Shown here: piece after piece, positions 17,130 to 26,286 of the stretch
How positions within the stretch are numbered: position 1 is the stretch's first letter
How the letters are laid out: each line of letters starts with the position of its first letter
From: JAAELZ01 sp965237485
Lineage (GTDB): Bacteria > Pseudomonadota > Gammaproteobacteria > Arenicellales > Poriferihabitantaceae
Length of the DNA stretch: 64,000 bases
Assembly: GCA_965237485.1 (NCBI GenBank)
Contig: CBDEFQ010000006.1
Coordinates: 1-64,000 of the forward strand
Direction: 5' to 3'
The notes under the pieces: generated by a model
Databases searched by the model: none
Seen by the model: only the letters and a program-made list of their open reading frames with translations
What the model was told of the DNA's origin: nothing
Position numbers and translations under genes: made by a program

Positions 17130-17927
17130 CTATTGTTGGTTCTCTAAAGCTTGGGCATTCCATTTAATGGAGAAACCACTTGGATAGCGTAAATCAACCC
17201 GCTCAATTGAGCGAGGATGATCGATTAATTTCTGGCGAATACTTTTCAGAAAACTGTCTAATTGCGCCGAGGAATTGGATTGCAGTAATATCATTTCAAA
17301 CGGATCGACGTCGGTTTGGCCCAGCACCTCGACTTTTAAGGTCCATAGGTGCTGTGCGCTCAAATGCAGCTGCGTTAAACGCAGACCTTGCTTCGAAAAT
17401 GCAGGTGCCCACGCGTGAAATTGACCATAGATATATTCAAGTTGGTCCTTCGGCCCGGATAAGCTCGGCAACCAATGCTCTTTGGACAGCGGTAATTCAA
17501 CCAACCTGCCTTTAGTCGTCAGCGATAAACCCCCTTCCCATCGCGCAACTGGCTTATGCTCCGTTACATCTATCATCAGGGTATCTGGCCAACGCCTGCG
17601 AATACTGACTTCATCAACCCAAACAAAATGGTCCATAACTTCTCGGATCGCCGGCATATCTATAGAGAAATAATTCCCCGCTAGCGCTTCGCTTACGGCT
17701 TCCTTTAACTCGATCTCATCAACATGCTGTGGGTTGCCGAAAAGTGTCACTTCCTTAATCTGGAAATCGTCTGGCTTATATAGACGATCAACTAACAATC
17801 CTAAAGAAAGCCCTACAATAATAAGCGCCGTAACGCCGACGAGTAAGCGAAAAAACACACTCGTATTGCGCGACTCAGGCGTAGAGTTGCCCATGGTAAA
17901 GCCGCTTGCGTTCAATGCCAGCGCCAT
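17130..17927 (-). CDS. ftsQ: Cell division protein FtsQ
   Basis: 265 residues from the ATG at 17927, which overlaps the murB stop as TGATG; an in-frame TTG one codon earlier is less likely. It has a short cytoplasmic tail, one transmembrane helix (about 28-50, LLVGVTALIIVGLSLGLLV), a POTRA domain (about 58-130, IKEVTLFGNPQHVDEIEL) and the beta domain to the end. FtsQ links FtsL/FtsB to the divisome in the periplasm. A ddl gene normally precedes ftsQ in E. coli-type clusters; here murB does. Confidence 0.93.
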   Translation of the reverse strand: MALALNASGFTMGNSTPESRNTSVFFRLLVGVTALIIVGLSLGLLVDRLYKPDDFQIKEVTLFGNPQHVDEIELKEAVSEALAGNYFSIDMPAIREVMDHFVWVDEVSIRRRWPDTLMIDVTEHKPVARWEGGLSLTTKGRLVELPLSKEHWLPSLSGPKDQLEYIYGQFHAWAPAFSKQGLRLTQLHLSAQHLWTLKVEVLGQTDVDPFEMILLQSNSSAQLDSFLKSIRQKLIDHPRSIERVDLRYPSGFSIKWNAQALENQQ

Positions 17928-18825
17928 CAAGCCCTGTCCCCTACAAAGTTGATTAAGGAACTTAACTCAATATCAAACTTGCGTTTGACTACCTGTTGAC
18001 CGTGATGAACTAAATTTTCTACATCTGCGACACTGGTACTCTTTGATATAGCCAATTGGTTTGGCTTTAGTTGATTAAACCCAGCACCGCCCACTTTAAA
18101 TCCGGCCAAGCCCGATTTTTGTAGTAAAGCCTCGGGATCGACCTCACTTGAATGCTGATAAATACCAGTTGGTGCGACCTTTTTATTGGTAACACTGCTA
18201 TGTACTCGCTTAATTATGGACAACACCTTTGAGTGCTTTTGATCCGGACGCGAAAATGCAAACTCTACGCCAATTATCCAAGCTTGTTTGTTGGCGTCGC
18301 TAGTCCAGAGCTTATCTTGCAGCTCGGCCAATTCACACCAGCTTAAATCACCATCTCGATCAACGCATTCCAAGCGTTTTATGGTGTGCCATTTGTCCAA
18401 TTGTGTGGCGCTCATAGCAATTGCACCACCAAGGGTGCCAGGCGAAGAAGCTAAGAAATCAAGGCCCTCTATACCTTTAGACGAGCAAAACCGCACTAAG
18501 GTCGCGTTCTCAATACCTGACTCCACGTATAGGCTTTCAGCTTTTTCTGACCAGCTAATCGCAGACAAACCCTCGCTGGGACTCAGTGTTACGCCTTTAA
18601 TCCCGCCATCACGCACTAAGGTATTATTTCCTGAACCTAACCAAAAAATAGGAATATTTCCGGGCAGCTGACACATCAATTGCACCACCTCGGTTTTACC
18701 CATTGCGGGGAAATAACATTGTGCCTGCCACCCACGTTCCAGCGAGAGTGTTTTCCCATCGGTTCGTTGTGCACCAAGGCACCGTCTAAAAAGCTGTCTA
18801 TACTTTTTTGCTTTACCGTAAACAT
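17927..18825 (-). pseudogene. murB: MurB-like reductase: frameshifted and missing catalytic residues
   Basis: The start ATG (18825) follows GGAGG and overlaps murC by 13 bp. The frame changes at the four-C run of the coding strand (plus-strand G at 18707-18710); one extra base would join SRWNVGGRHNVISP to AMGKTEVVQL. The FAD-binding domain is recognisable (WLGSGNNTLVRDGG, SSPGTLGGAIAM). The third domain is odd. The usual GS(V/F)F(K/R)NP serine motif reads TGIYQHSS, so the proton-donating serine is not there. The C-terminal LEPEVR glutamate motif reads IELSSLIN, and no YRxSxF arginine motif is obvious. MurB reduces UDP-GlcNAc-enolpyruvate and is essential, so either a functional copy exists elsewhere or this is a relic. 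The frameshift alone could be a homopolymer error. Confidence 0.8.
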
Positions 18826-20207
18826 AGGCCCTCCGTTACTAATGATTGTGCGTAACGACCTATATCGCCCGCACCTAAGCACAACAGAACATCATTATCT
18901 TTAATTTGATGCGCAACGACTGAACTTGCCTCATCGAAATTTTCAACAAACACCGGTTGTCCGCCCCGCGCTCGTACAGCATTTGACAAGGCTCTGCCAT
19001 CAGCCCCAACACGCGGCGATTCTCCAGCCGCATACACTTCCAATAAAATTAAATTCTCTTGCTCACTCAGCACTTTGGCAAAATCATCAAATAATTCTTG
19101 GGTGCGAGAAAACCGATGCGGTTGAAATAATGTGATGATGTTTTTATCTGGCCAACAATCTTTCGCGGCGGTAAAAGTTGCGGCTAGCTCCCGTGGATGA
19201 TGTGCATAATCATCAACCACCAACACGTTCTTGTTCGCGCTAAGTGTTACCTCGCCAAGCAGGCTAAAACGCCGAGCTATGCCTTTAAATTCGGTTAATG
19301 CCGCTCTTACATCTTGATCGTCAATCCCCAACTTGGAGGCCACAGCAATTGCGACTAATGCGTTGAGCACATTGTGTTTACCAGGCATTGCCAATGAAAA
19401 CTGACCAACATTTTGGCCATAGCGCACTACATCGAAATGGCTTATATGCCCATCTTGTTTAAAATTAGTCGCTTGCACATCAACGCCTTCGTCAAAGCCG
19501 TAAGACATAATTCGCCGGTTGACCTTCGGCGCCAATTTACGCACCACTGGATCGTCGAAACATAAAATTGCTAATCCGTAAAACGGAAGGCGATGCAAGA
19601 ACTGCACAAAAGTACGCTTTAACTTGGCAAAACTATTTTCATAGGTTTGCATGTGATCAAAATCTATATTCGTGATCGTGGCAATCATCGGGGTGAGTTG
19701 TAAAAACGAAGCATCGCTCTCATCTGCTTCTGCCACCAGAATTTCGCCCTGGCCTAGACGCGCATTCGAATCAACGCTATTGACAATGCCGCCAATCACA
19801 AAAGTTGGGTCTAAGCCTGCCTTGATAAGCACGCTGGAGACCAAACTGGTGGTGGTAGTTTTACCGTGCGTTCCAGCAATCGCAATGCCTTGCCTAAAGC
19901 GCATCAGCTCCCCCAGCATTTCTGCCCTTGGCACCACTGGGATGTTATTTTCGCGGGCAAAAACCACTTCGGGGTTTTGCGGATCAACCGCACTGGATGT
20001 CACCACCACGTCCGCCGATTGGCTGTTCTCAGCTGCGTGACCAAGCATAGTCTTAGCGCCTAATTTAGCTAAGCGTTTCAACTCTGGTCCGTCGCGTAAA
20101 TCAGAGCCTGTCACCACATAACCTTGTTCCAGCAAGACTTCAGCAATGCCGCTCATACCAATGCCGCCGATGCCTACGAAATGGATGTGCTTTACGAACT
20201 CACGCAT
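18813..20207 (-). CDS. murC: UDP-N-acetylmuramate--L-alanine ligase MurC
   Basis: 464 residues from ATG 20207 (MREFVKHIHFVGIGGIGMSG), which has GGAGG upstream and overlaps the end of murG; upstream extension of the frame is spurious. MurC adds the first peptide residue, L-alanine, to UDP-MurNAc in the cytoplasm. It shows the N-terminal Rossmann loop GIGGIGMSGIAE, the ATP-binding AGTHGKTTT and the ligase block VVDDYAHHPREL. Followed by the MurB-like gene with a 13-bp overlap. Confidence 0.96.
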   Translation of the reverse strand: MREFVKHIHFVGIGGIGMSGIAEVLLEQGYVVTGSDLRDGPELKRLAKLGAKTMLGHAAENSQSADVVVTSSAVDPQNPEVVFARENNIPVVPRAEMLGELMRFRQGIAIAGTHGKTTTTSLVSSVLIKAGLDPTFVIGGIVNSVDSNARLGQGEILVAEADESDASFLQLTPMIATITNIDFDHMQTYENSFAKLKRTFVQFLHRLPFYGLAILCFDDPVVRKLAPKVNRRIMSYGFDEGVDVQATNFKQDGHISHFDVVRYGQNVGQFSLAMPGKHNVLNALVAIAVASKLGIDDQDVRAALTEFKGIARRFSLLGEVTLSANKNVLVVDDYAHHPRELAATFTAAKDCWPDKNIITLFQPHRFSRTQELFDDFAKVLSEQENLILLEVYAAGESPRVGADGRALSNAVRARGGQPVFVENFDEASSVVAHQIKDNDVLLCLGAGDIGRYAQSLVTEGLCLR

Positions 20208-21279
20208 TGAGCACCTCCTCGCAAATATCTGCGACCACTGTGGTTGCGTCGAGACGAGCATGGCCACGTGCCTTGTTCGCCATGGCGACTAATTTGTTAC
20301 GGTCGGAAGCAAACTCTTGCAACAGATGTAGCCAGTCGCCTTGTTCAAAATCAGCTTGGCGAAAACAAAATGCCGAACCATCTTGCGCCAGTTCTTGTGC
20401 GTTAAACCACTGGTGGTCATCGATCGCGTGTGGATAAGGAACAAAAATAGCCACGGCGCCTGCACCAGCAACTTCGGCAACGGTCATCGCCCCACTACGG
20501 CAAATTACGATATCCGCCCATGCATATTGCTCAGCCATATCGTCAATGAATTCGAATACTTCGGCCTCAAGCTCAAGTTGTTGATAAGCCTGCGCTACTG
20601 GCTCCCTGCGCTGCTTTCCTGATTGGTGTCGAATGCACAAAGCCGTATTCTCACTAGCTTGCTTAAACAGCGTTGGTAGCACATTGTTAAGTACCTGCGC
20701 GCCTAAACTGCCCCCTGTCACCAGTACGTTTAAACTTAAAGCTTCGGTTCGATTCGCTAACCGAACTGACGGCGCTTGCATTTCGCTAAATGCGGCTCCA
20801 ATCGGGTTTCCTGTATGTTGATTATCAGTAATACCCTTTGCTACGCTAAAACCTGAAAGCCTTTTTACTGCCTTGGTAGCCAGTAATTTATTGGTGGTGC
20901 CGGCTACCGCATTTTGTTCATGAATGACCAGTGGCTTGCCTAACATCCAACCCACTAGGCCGCCAGGGCCAGAAGCAAAACCACCCATACCGAGTAAAGC
21001 ATTGGCTCTACTACTGATAATTATCTTCATGGCTTGCAGTGCAGCACTCATTAAAACAAATGGCGCAATTAACTTACGCAACCAACCCGTGCCGCGTAGA
21101 CCTTGTACTGTAATCGTACGTAGTTCAAAACCAGATGATGGCACTAAGCTCGCTTCTATGCCGCTGCGCGTTCCCATCCATACTATGCGCACTCCTCGAC
21201 TGCGCAGTTCTTTGGCCACGCTCAATGCTGGAATAACATGCCCGCCGGTACCGCCCGCCATGACCAGTAAGGTTTTCAT
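20200..21279 (-). CDS. murG: UDP-GlcNAc:undecaprenyl-PP-MurNAc-pentapeptide transferase MurG
   Basis: 359 residues. MurG is the peripheral membrane GT28 enzyme that turns lipid I into lipid II. GGTGGH (9-14) and MGGFASGPGG form the acceptor/diphosphate side, and VTGGSLGAQVLN and the H(Q)N block in VIHEQNAVAGTTN are intact. The donor-binding motif is seen in ICRSGAMTVAE and PHAIDDHQWFNA. The start overlaps the ftsW stop by 4 bp, and the last codons overlap the murC start. Confidence 0.96.
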   Translation of the reverse strand: MKTLLVMAGGTGGHVIPALSVAKELRSRGVRIVWMGTRSGIEASLVPSSGFELRTITVQGLRGTGWLRKLIAPFVLMSAALQAMKIIISSRANALLGMGGFASGPGGLVGWMLGKPLVIHEQNAVAGTTNKLLATKAVKRLSGFSVAKGITDNQHTGNPIGAAFSEMQAPSVRLANRTEALSLNVLVTGGSLGAQVLNNVLPTLFKQASENTALCIRHQSGKQRREPVAQAYQQLELEAEVFEFIDDMAEQYAWADIVICRSGAMTVAEVAGAGAVAIFVPYPHAIDDHQWFNAQELAQDGSAFCFRQADFEQGDWLHLLQEFASDRNKLVAMANKARGHARLDATTVVADICEEVLNA

Positions 21280-22463
21280 CGCTTACCTCGCGACGTTACG
21301 GTAGCGCTTACAATACTACCTCGGTTTGCCCTATCTACACAAAATAGCAATCCGATCGCCACCATGCTAATAACCATACTGCTGCCACCCGAACTCATCA
21401 GCGGTAAATTTAAGCCCTTGGTTGGCAACAAGCCCGTGCTAACGCCGACATGAATAGCAGCATTAAAAGTAAGCAACATACCAATACCATAGGCCAAATA
21501 GGCATTAAATCGTTGCGTACGTTGCATCGCGATAGAGGCAATTGCAAACGCGCGCCACAGCAACATCGCAAACAATCCCATCACCAAGAAAATACCAATA
21601 CTGCCCAGCTCTTCTCCGATGATAGCGATTAAAAAGTCATTTTCTGCGTGTGGCAAATAATTTAGTTTCTGCAGACTATTGCCTAAACCTACGCCGAACC
21701 AACCGCCTCGCCCAATCGCCATTAACGATTGAGTCAGTTGAAAGCCTTTATCAAATGGATCAGCCCATGGGTCTTTAAACACCATTAGTCGCTCTACGCG
21801 ATAGGGCTCTAGGTAAGCAATTAGTGCCATGCCCACCGCAATACATAAGAACACCGTTACGAAGTAGCCTATGCGCACCCCAGCTAAATACATCAAGCCA
21901 GCGGTGGTCGCTAAAATTACCACGGTGCTGCCAAAATCTGGTTGAACTAGCACCAGAGCGCAAACGATCATAATCGGCAGCCCGACGTTGAACACACCTA
22001 CTTTAAATAGATGAATATTGCTATTTTTACGTGCGTAGTAGTCGGCGATATACATCAAGCTAAGCAATTTTATCAGCTCCGCTGGTTGCAATCTCACACC
22101 TAAAACATCGAGCCATCTGGTACTGCCGTTTACTTCCACACCGACACCCGGAACAAACAATAGAGCAAGTGAAATAATTCCCAATACCAACAGCGTCTTA
22201 CTCATTGTTTGCAACCAATTTAGGTGTACGAAGCGGATGATAGTGAGCATCAAAGCAACGCCCACCGCGACATGCAGGCCATGCTTGAGGATATGTACGG
22301 TGTGTAGCTTGAATTCACCACCACCCTTCGCTATCCCTGTAGAGAACACCATGACCAAACCAAGCAAAAGTGCGCTACTTACTACCACCGTCAGCCAGAA
22401 GTCCGCACCATCGGTATTGACACTACGCGCAGCATTTAGGTTTGTTCCGACCGCACTGTTCAT
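21276..22463 (-). CDS. ftsW: SEDS peptidoglycan polymerase FtsW
   Basis: 395 residues with about ten hydrophobic segments. FtsW is the septal glycosyltransferase that works with FtsI. The SEDS signature RWLDVLGVRLQPAELIKL carries the catalytic region. GVGLGNSLQKLNYLPHAENDFLIA and the C-terminal TGLLPTKGLNLPLMSSGGSS are highly typical. It overlaps murD and murG by 4 bp each, and the murD-ftsW-murG order is standard. Confidence 0.96.
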   Translation of the reverse strand: MNSAVGTNLNAARSVNTDGADFWLTVVVSSALLLGLVMVFSTGIAKGGGEFKLHTVHILKHGLHVAVGVALMLTIIRFVHLNWLQTMSKTLLVLGIISLALLFVPGVGVEVNGSTRWLDVLGVRLQPAELIKLLSLMYIADYYARKNSNIHLFKVGVFNVGLPIMIVCALVLVQPDFGSTVVILATTAGLMYLAGVRIGYFVTVFLCIAVGMALIAYLEPYRVERLMVFKDPWADPFDKGFQLTQSLMAIGRGGWFGVGLGNSLQKLNYLPHAENDFLIAIIGEELGSIGIFLVMGLFAMLLWRAFAIASIAMQRTQRFNAYLAYGIGMLLTFNAAIHVGVSTGLLPTKGLNLPLMSSGGSSMVISMVAIGLLFCVDRANRGSIVSATVTSRGKR

Positions 22464-23830
22464 TTCTGGCTATCCTTTTGTATGGCGTGGACAGCGGCTT
22501 TAAACGCATCTCCCCGCGCCATAAAGTTTGCAAACATATCAAGGCTCGCGCAGGCCGGCGAAAACAACACTACATCACCGGATACCGCTAGGTTCGCCGC
22601 TAAACTAACGGCTGATTCAACATCCAGTGCTCGGTGACAATCAATGAGGCCCTCAAACGCAGCTTCAATTAATGCAGCATCTTCACCCAACAAGATGACC
22701 GAACGCACAGATTCGTCGATCGAGATTCGCAGCGCACTAAAATCAGCTCCTTTACCCCTACCGCCCAATATCAAAACCTTGGGCTCACTAATGCCGCTAA
22801 TCGCAGCGATGGTCGCCCCTACGTTGGTGCCCTTGGAATCGTTTATCCACAGAATGTCATTAATGCTTGCTACGACCTCGCAGCGGTGCGGCAAGCCAAC
22901 AAACTGGCAAGCCGCATCTATAACGTTGGCAGATAGCTTCACCCCAGTTCGATCAACTATCGCCAGCGTGGCCATCACATTGGCCCAATTTTGCCTACCC
23001 TTCAATTTGAGATTACTGACGTCAATCAACTTGGTTTCGCCTTTAACGATCCACGTAGTTGAGCCATTTTCTAATAAGCCGAAATCAACGTCATTCGACG
23101 GCTGATTTAAACCAAAGCTTTGTGTATTAGAGCCATAAATACCTGGCGCTGTTTGGTCATCACGGTTCACTACTTCGTATTTGGTGCCCCTATAAATCGT
23201 TGACTTCGATTTAGCATAATCGCTGAAACTAGCGTATCGATCTAAATGATCTTCAGAGACGTTCAGTACCGCCGCTACTTCTGCGTTTAATACGTCGGTC
23301 GTATCAAGTTGAAAGCTGGAAAGCTCCAGAACATAAAAATCAGGGTCAGATTGCTTAAATAGATCGAGCGCAGGAATACCAATGTTGCCCCCTAGTAAGG
23401 ATGTTTTACCTGATGCATTGATCATCAAATCCACCAGTGTGGCGACCGTACTTTTGCCGTTAGAGCCGGTGATTGCAAGGATAGGAGCCACCGCGTAATC
23501 CGCGAACAATTGAATATCACCCAGCACTTTAGTTTGCGTACCCACTAAGTTGGCTAGATTCAATTGATCAGCCCCCACTCCTGGACTGACTACCACTAAA
23601 TCTGCAGTGCGCAAAGTGTGTTGATCTAATCCACCCGTCACCAGCCTGGCATTTGGGAACAGTGCTTGTAGTTCTTGCTTATTGGGCGGGTAATCACGGG
23701 TGTCCATGGCGATCAACTCAGCAGTTGAATCACTAAAAAAACGCATTACCGATTGCCCAGTTAGGCCAAATCCAATTACGGCAACTTTTTTGAAAAGTGG
23801 CAACCCGGCCTGATTCATCGCAACGGTCAC
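22460..23830 (-). CDS. murD: UDP-N-acetylmuramoylalanine--D-glutamate ligase MurD
   Basis: 456 residues. MurD adds D-glutamate, residue two of the stem peptide. The P-loop is AITGSNGKSTVA (about 118-129). NVSEDHLDRY, the magnesium/ligase block and the C-terminal LGGRGKGADFSAL are all present. The N-terminal UDP-binding fold begins VAVIGFGLTGQS. It starts 3 bp after mraY and overlaps ftsW by 4 bp. Confidence 0.96.
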   Translation of the reverse strand: MTVAMNQAGLPLFKKVAVIGFGLTGQSVMRFFSDSTAELIAMDTRDYPPNKQELQALFPNARLVTGGLDQHTLRTADLVVVSPGVGADQLNLANLVGTQTKVLGDIQLFADYAVAPILAITGSNGKSTVATLVDLMINASGKTSLLGGNIGIPALDLFKQSDPDFYVLELSSFQLDTTDVLNAEVAAVLNVSEDHLDRYASFSDYAKSKSTIYRGTKYEVVNRDDQTAPGIYGSNTQSFGLNQPSNDVDFGLLENGSTTWIVKGETKLIDVSNLKLKGRQNWANVMATLAIVDRTGVKLSANVIDAACQFVGLPHRCEVVASINDILWINDSKGTNVGATIAAISGISEPKVLILGGRGKGADFSALRISIDESVRSVILLGEDAALIEAAFEGLIDCHRALDVESAVSLAANLAVSGDVVLFSPACASLDMFANFMARGDAFKAAVHAIQKDSQK

Positions 23831-23833
23831 GGC

Positions 23834-24916
23834 TTATCTCACCTTCAATGTCGCTAAACCGATCAGAACCAAGATAAAGGTAATTATCCAAAACCGCACT
23901 ATTACGCGCGGCTCTGGCCAACCTTTTAGCTCGAAGTGATGGTGAATAGGTGCCATTTTAAATACGCGGCGCCCCAACAATTTAAAGGAGGCCACTTGCA
24001 CAATGACAGATAAAGTCTCCACTACAAATAAGCCGCCCATGATAACGAGCACTAACTCTTGGCGAACTATAACGGCAACAATGCCAATGGCAGCACCTAA
24101 AGAAAGCGCGCCTATATCACCCATAAAAACCTGAGCAGGATAGGTGTTAAACCACAAGAAACCTAAACCCGCACCCACCAAGGCTGTACAGAAAATAAGC
24201 ATTTCTCCGGTACCCGCAATATAGGGAACGTTCAGGTATTCAGAGTAAATCGTGTTGCCAGAAGCGTAGCTAAATACGCCCAAACCCCCTGCGACCATGA
24301 CTACCGGCAAAATAGCCAAGCCGTCTAAACCATCCGTTAAATTCACGGCATTGCTAGTGCCGACAATCACAAACCAAGCCAAAGGAATAAACAGCCACCC
24401 CAGCGAAAAAACCACGTCCTTAAATAAGGGTACAATAAACTCTAGGTCTGCCGGACTGGTGGCGGTTGAATGTAAGAAATACGCCGCGCCAAAGGCCGCC
24501 AATGCCTGTGAAATAAATTTGGCTTTAGCGCCCATTCCTTTGGGATTCTTATCAATTAACTTACGGTAATCATCAAACCACCCGATAAATCCGAACACCA
24601 CCGTAACGAAAAGAGTAACCCAGATAAATCGGTTCGACAAATCACCCCACAATAAGGTTGAGAAAACAACTGAAAACAAAATGAGTAAACCACCCATTGT
24701 CGGCGTGCCTACCTTGGAGAAATGGCTTTTAGGGCCGTCATCGCGAACCGTTTGACCAATTTGGTACTGCGATAGTTTACGTATCATCAACGGACCAAAA
24801 ATCAGCGATAAACTTAGCGCGGTTAACACGCTCATGATCGAACGAAAAGTGATGTATTGAAACACACCTAACACGCTGTATTGCGCAGATAATTGGTCGA
24901 ATAACCACGTTAGCAT
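23834..24916 (-). CDS. mraY: Phospho-MurNAc-pentapeptide transferase MraY
   Basis: 360 residues, about ten transmembrane helices. MraY makes lipid I on undecaprenyl phosphate. The metal-binding aspartates D115/D116 lie in GWFDDYRK. NLTDGLDGL (192-200), FMGDIGALSLGAAI and the histidine cluster HHHFELKGW are intact. The length equals that of the E. coli enzyme. It overlaps murF by 7 bp. Confidence 0.97.
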   Translation of the reverse strand: MLTWLFDQLSAQYSVLGVFQYITFRSIMSVLTALSLSLIFGPLMIRKLSQYQIGQTVRDDGPKSHFSKVGTPTMGGLLILFSVVFSTLLWGDLSNRFIWVTLFVTVVFGFIGWFDDYRKLIDKNPKGMGAKAKFISQALAAFGAAYFLHSTATSPADLEFIVPLFKDVVFSLGWLFIPLAWFVIVGTSNAVNLTDGLDGLAILPVVMVAGGLGVFSYASGNTIYSEYLNVPYIAGTGEMLIFCTALVGAGLGFLWFNTYPAQVFMGDIGALSLGAAIGIVAVIVRQELVLVIMGGLFVVETLSVIVQVASFKLLGRRVFKMAPIHHHFELKGWPEPRVIVRFWIITFILVLIGLATLKVR

Positions 24917-26286
24917 GGCAATTTTTCCTTTACTAAAGCTTTAACAATACGCTCCATTTTTGCTGCCCTTGAGCCTTTCACTAATATAATCGCATCCCCT
25001 TTAACCTGAGATTCAAAATGCCCCGATAATGACTCTAGGTCTGTAAAAAGCTGCCCTTCAGCCCCAAAGCCAGCAATGTATTGCTCGGCCAGCGATCGGC
25101 TTTCAGCAAGGTCATTAAAGACCACCAGCTGATCAACGCCGGCGGCTTTCGCGGCCTCGCCCACAGCTCGATGTTGCTCGCTCGAATTTGTGCCCAGTTC
25201 GCCCATATGCCCAAGGACTAACACCTTTTGGGCGTTATAAGCGCACAACACTTGTATAGCGGCCATCATCGAAGCGGGGTTGGCGTTGTAGGTGTCGTCG
25301 ATAAGTGTTTGCTCTGCTGTTGCGCTCTTTATTTGTAAGCGCCCGTCAACTGCATTAACATTTGCCACACTCGCAGCGGCGTCCTGTAAGTTTATCCCCG
25401 CACATAAGGCTGCACTCACAGCGGCCAGCACATTTAAATGATTATGCTCGCCAAGCAGTGAACACGGGATAGTTAACTCTTGGCCATCATATGCAAGCTT
25501 TAAGCTATCAAGCTTGCTGGCAAGCAATTGCACATCGGCTGAAGCATTAACCCCGAAAGAAATGACCGTGCGTCCGTTCGCCAACCCATACCAATAGTTA
25601 TAAAAAGGATCATCCATGTTCAAAACAACGCAGCCCTCGCTACGCACGGACCCAATTAATTCGCCTTTGGCGTGCGCCACACCCTCAACATCAATCAAAC
25701 CTTCTAAATGCGCGGCCGCCGCATTGGTAATCACCCCAATAGTAGGGGAAGCAATGTCGCCTAAGTAGCTGAGTTCTCCGGGGTGATTCATCCCCATTTC
25801 GATCACTGCTGAATGATCCACTTTACGCAACTTGAGCAAAGTCATGGGCACCCCCCAATGATTATTGAAGCTGCCCTCTGGCGCGATACCAGGCATTGAA
25901 TTTGAAAATATCTCACTCAATATACGCGACACCGTAGTCTTGCCATTGCTGCCTGTTATACCCACTACGGGCACTTCAAATTCTCTTCGCCATACCTTTG
26001 CTAAATCGCCCAAAGCTAAAGTGGTATCACTCACCACAATGGCATTGTTCGCAACTTGTTGGTGCTGACGCGCGCCTACTTTGTCCATTACCACGGCACT
26101 GGCGCCGTTTTCAATCGCCGAATCTATATATTGATGGCCATCTTGTGCGTGTCCGCGGATCGCAAAAAATAAATCCTTGCTTTTGACTTTACGTGAATCA
26201 AATTGCACCGCATCAAAGCCAGTGCGCTCAAGACCCATGACTTCACCGTTCATGGCGAGCCCAGCATCGGCTAGGTTCATCATCAT
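24910..26286 (-). CDS. murF: UDP-MurNAc-tripeptide--D-Ala-D-Ala ligase MurF
   Basis: 458 residues. It adds the D-alanyl-D-alanine dipeptide, completing the pentapeptide. The N-terminal UDP-binding domain has FDSRKVKSKDLFFAIRGHAQDGH, the P-loop is GITGSNGKTT, and the central ATPase shows EMGMNHPGE and DDTYNANPASM. Three consecutive ATG codons open the gene over the murE stop; the first was taken. The dipeptide ligase Ddl is not in this cluster and must be encoded elsewhere. Confidence 0.96.
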   Translation of the reverse strand: MMMNLADAGLAMNGEVMGLERTGFDAVQFDSRKVKSKDLFFAIRGHAQDGHQYIDSAIENGASAVVMDKVGARQHQQVANNAIVVSDTTLALGDLAKVWRREFEVPVVGITGSNGKTTVSRILSEIFSNSMPGIAPEGSFNNHWGVPMTLLKLRKVDHSAVIEMGMNHPGELSYLGDIASPTIGVITNAAAAHLEGLIDVEGVAHAKGELIGSVRSEGCVVLNMDDPFYNYWYGLANGRTVISFGVNASADVQLLASKLDSLKLAYDGQELTIPCSLLGEHNHLNVLAAVSAALCAGINLQDAAASVANVNAVDGRLQIKSATAEQTLIDDTYNANPASMMAAIQVLCAYNAQKVLVLGHMGELGTNSSEQHRAVGEAAKAAGVDQLVVFNDLAESRSLAEQYIAGFGAEGQLFTDLESLSGHFESQVKGDAIILVKGSRAAKMERIVKALVKEKLPC

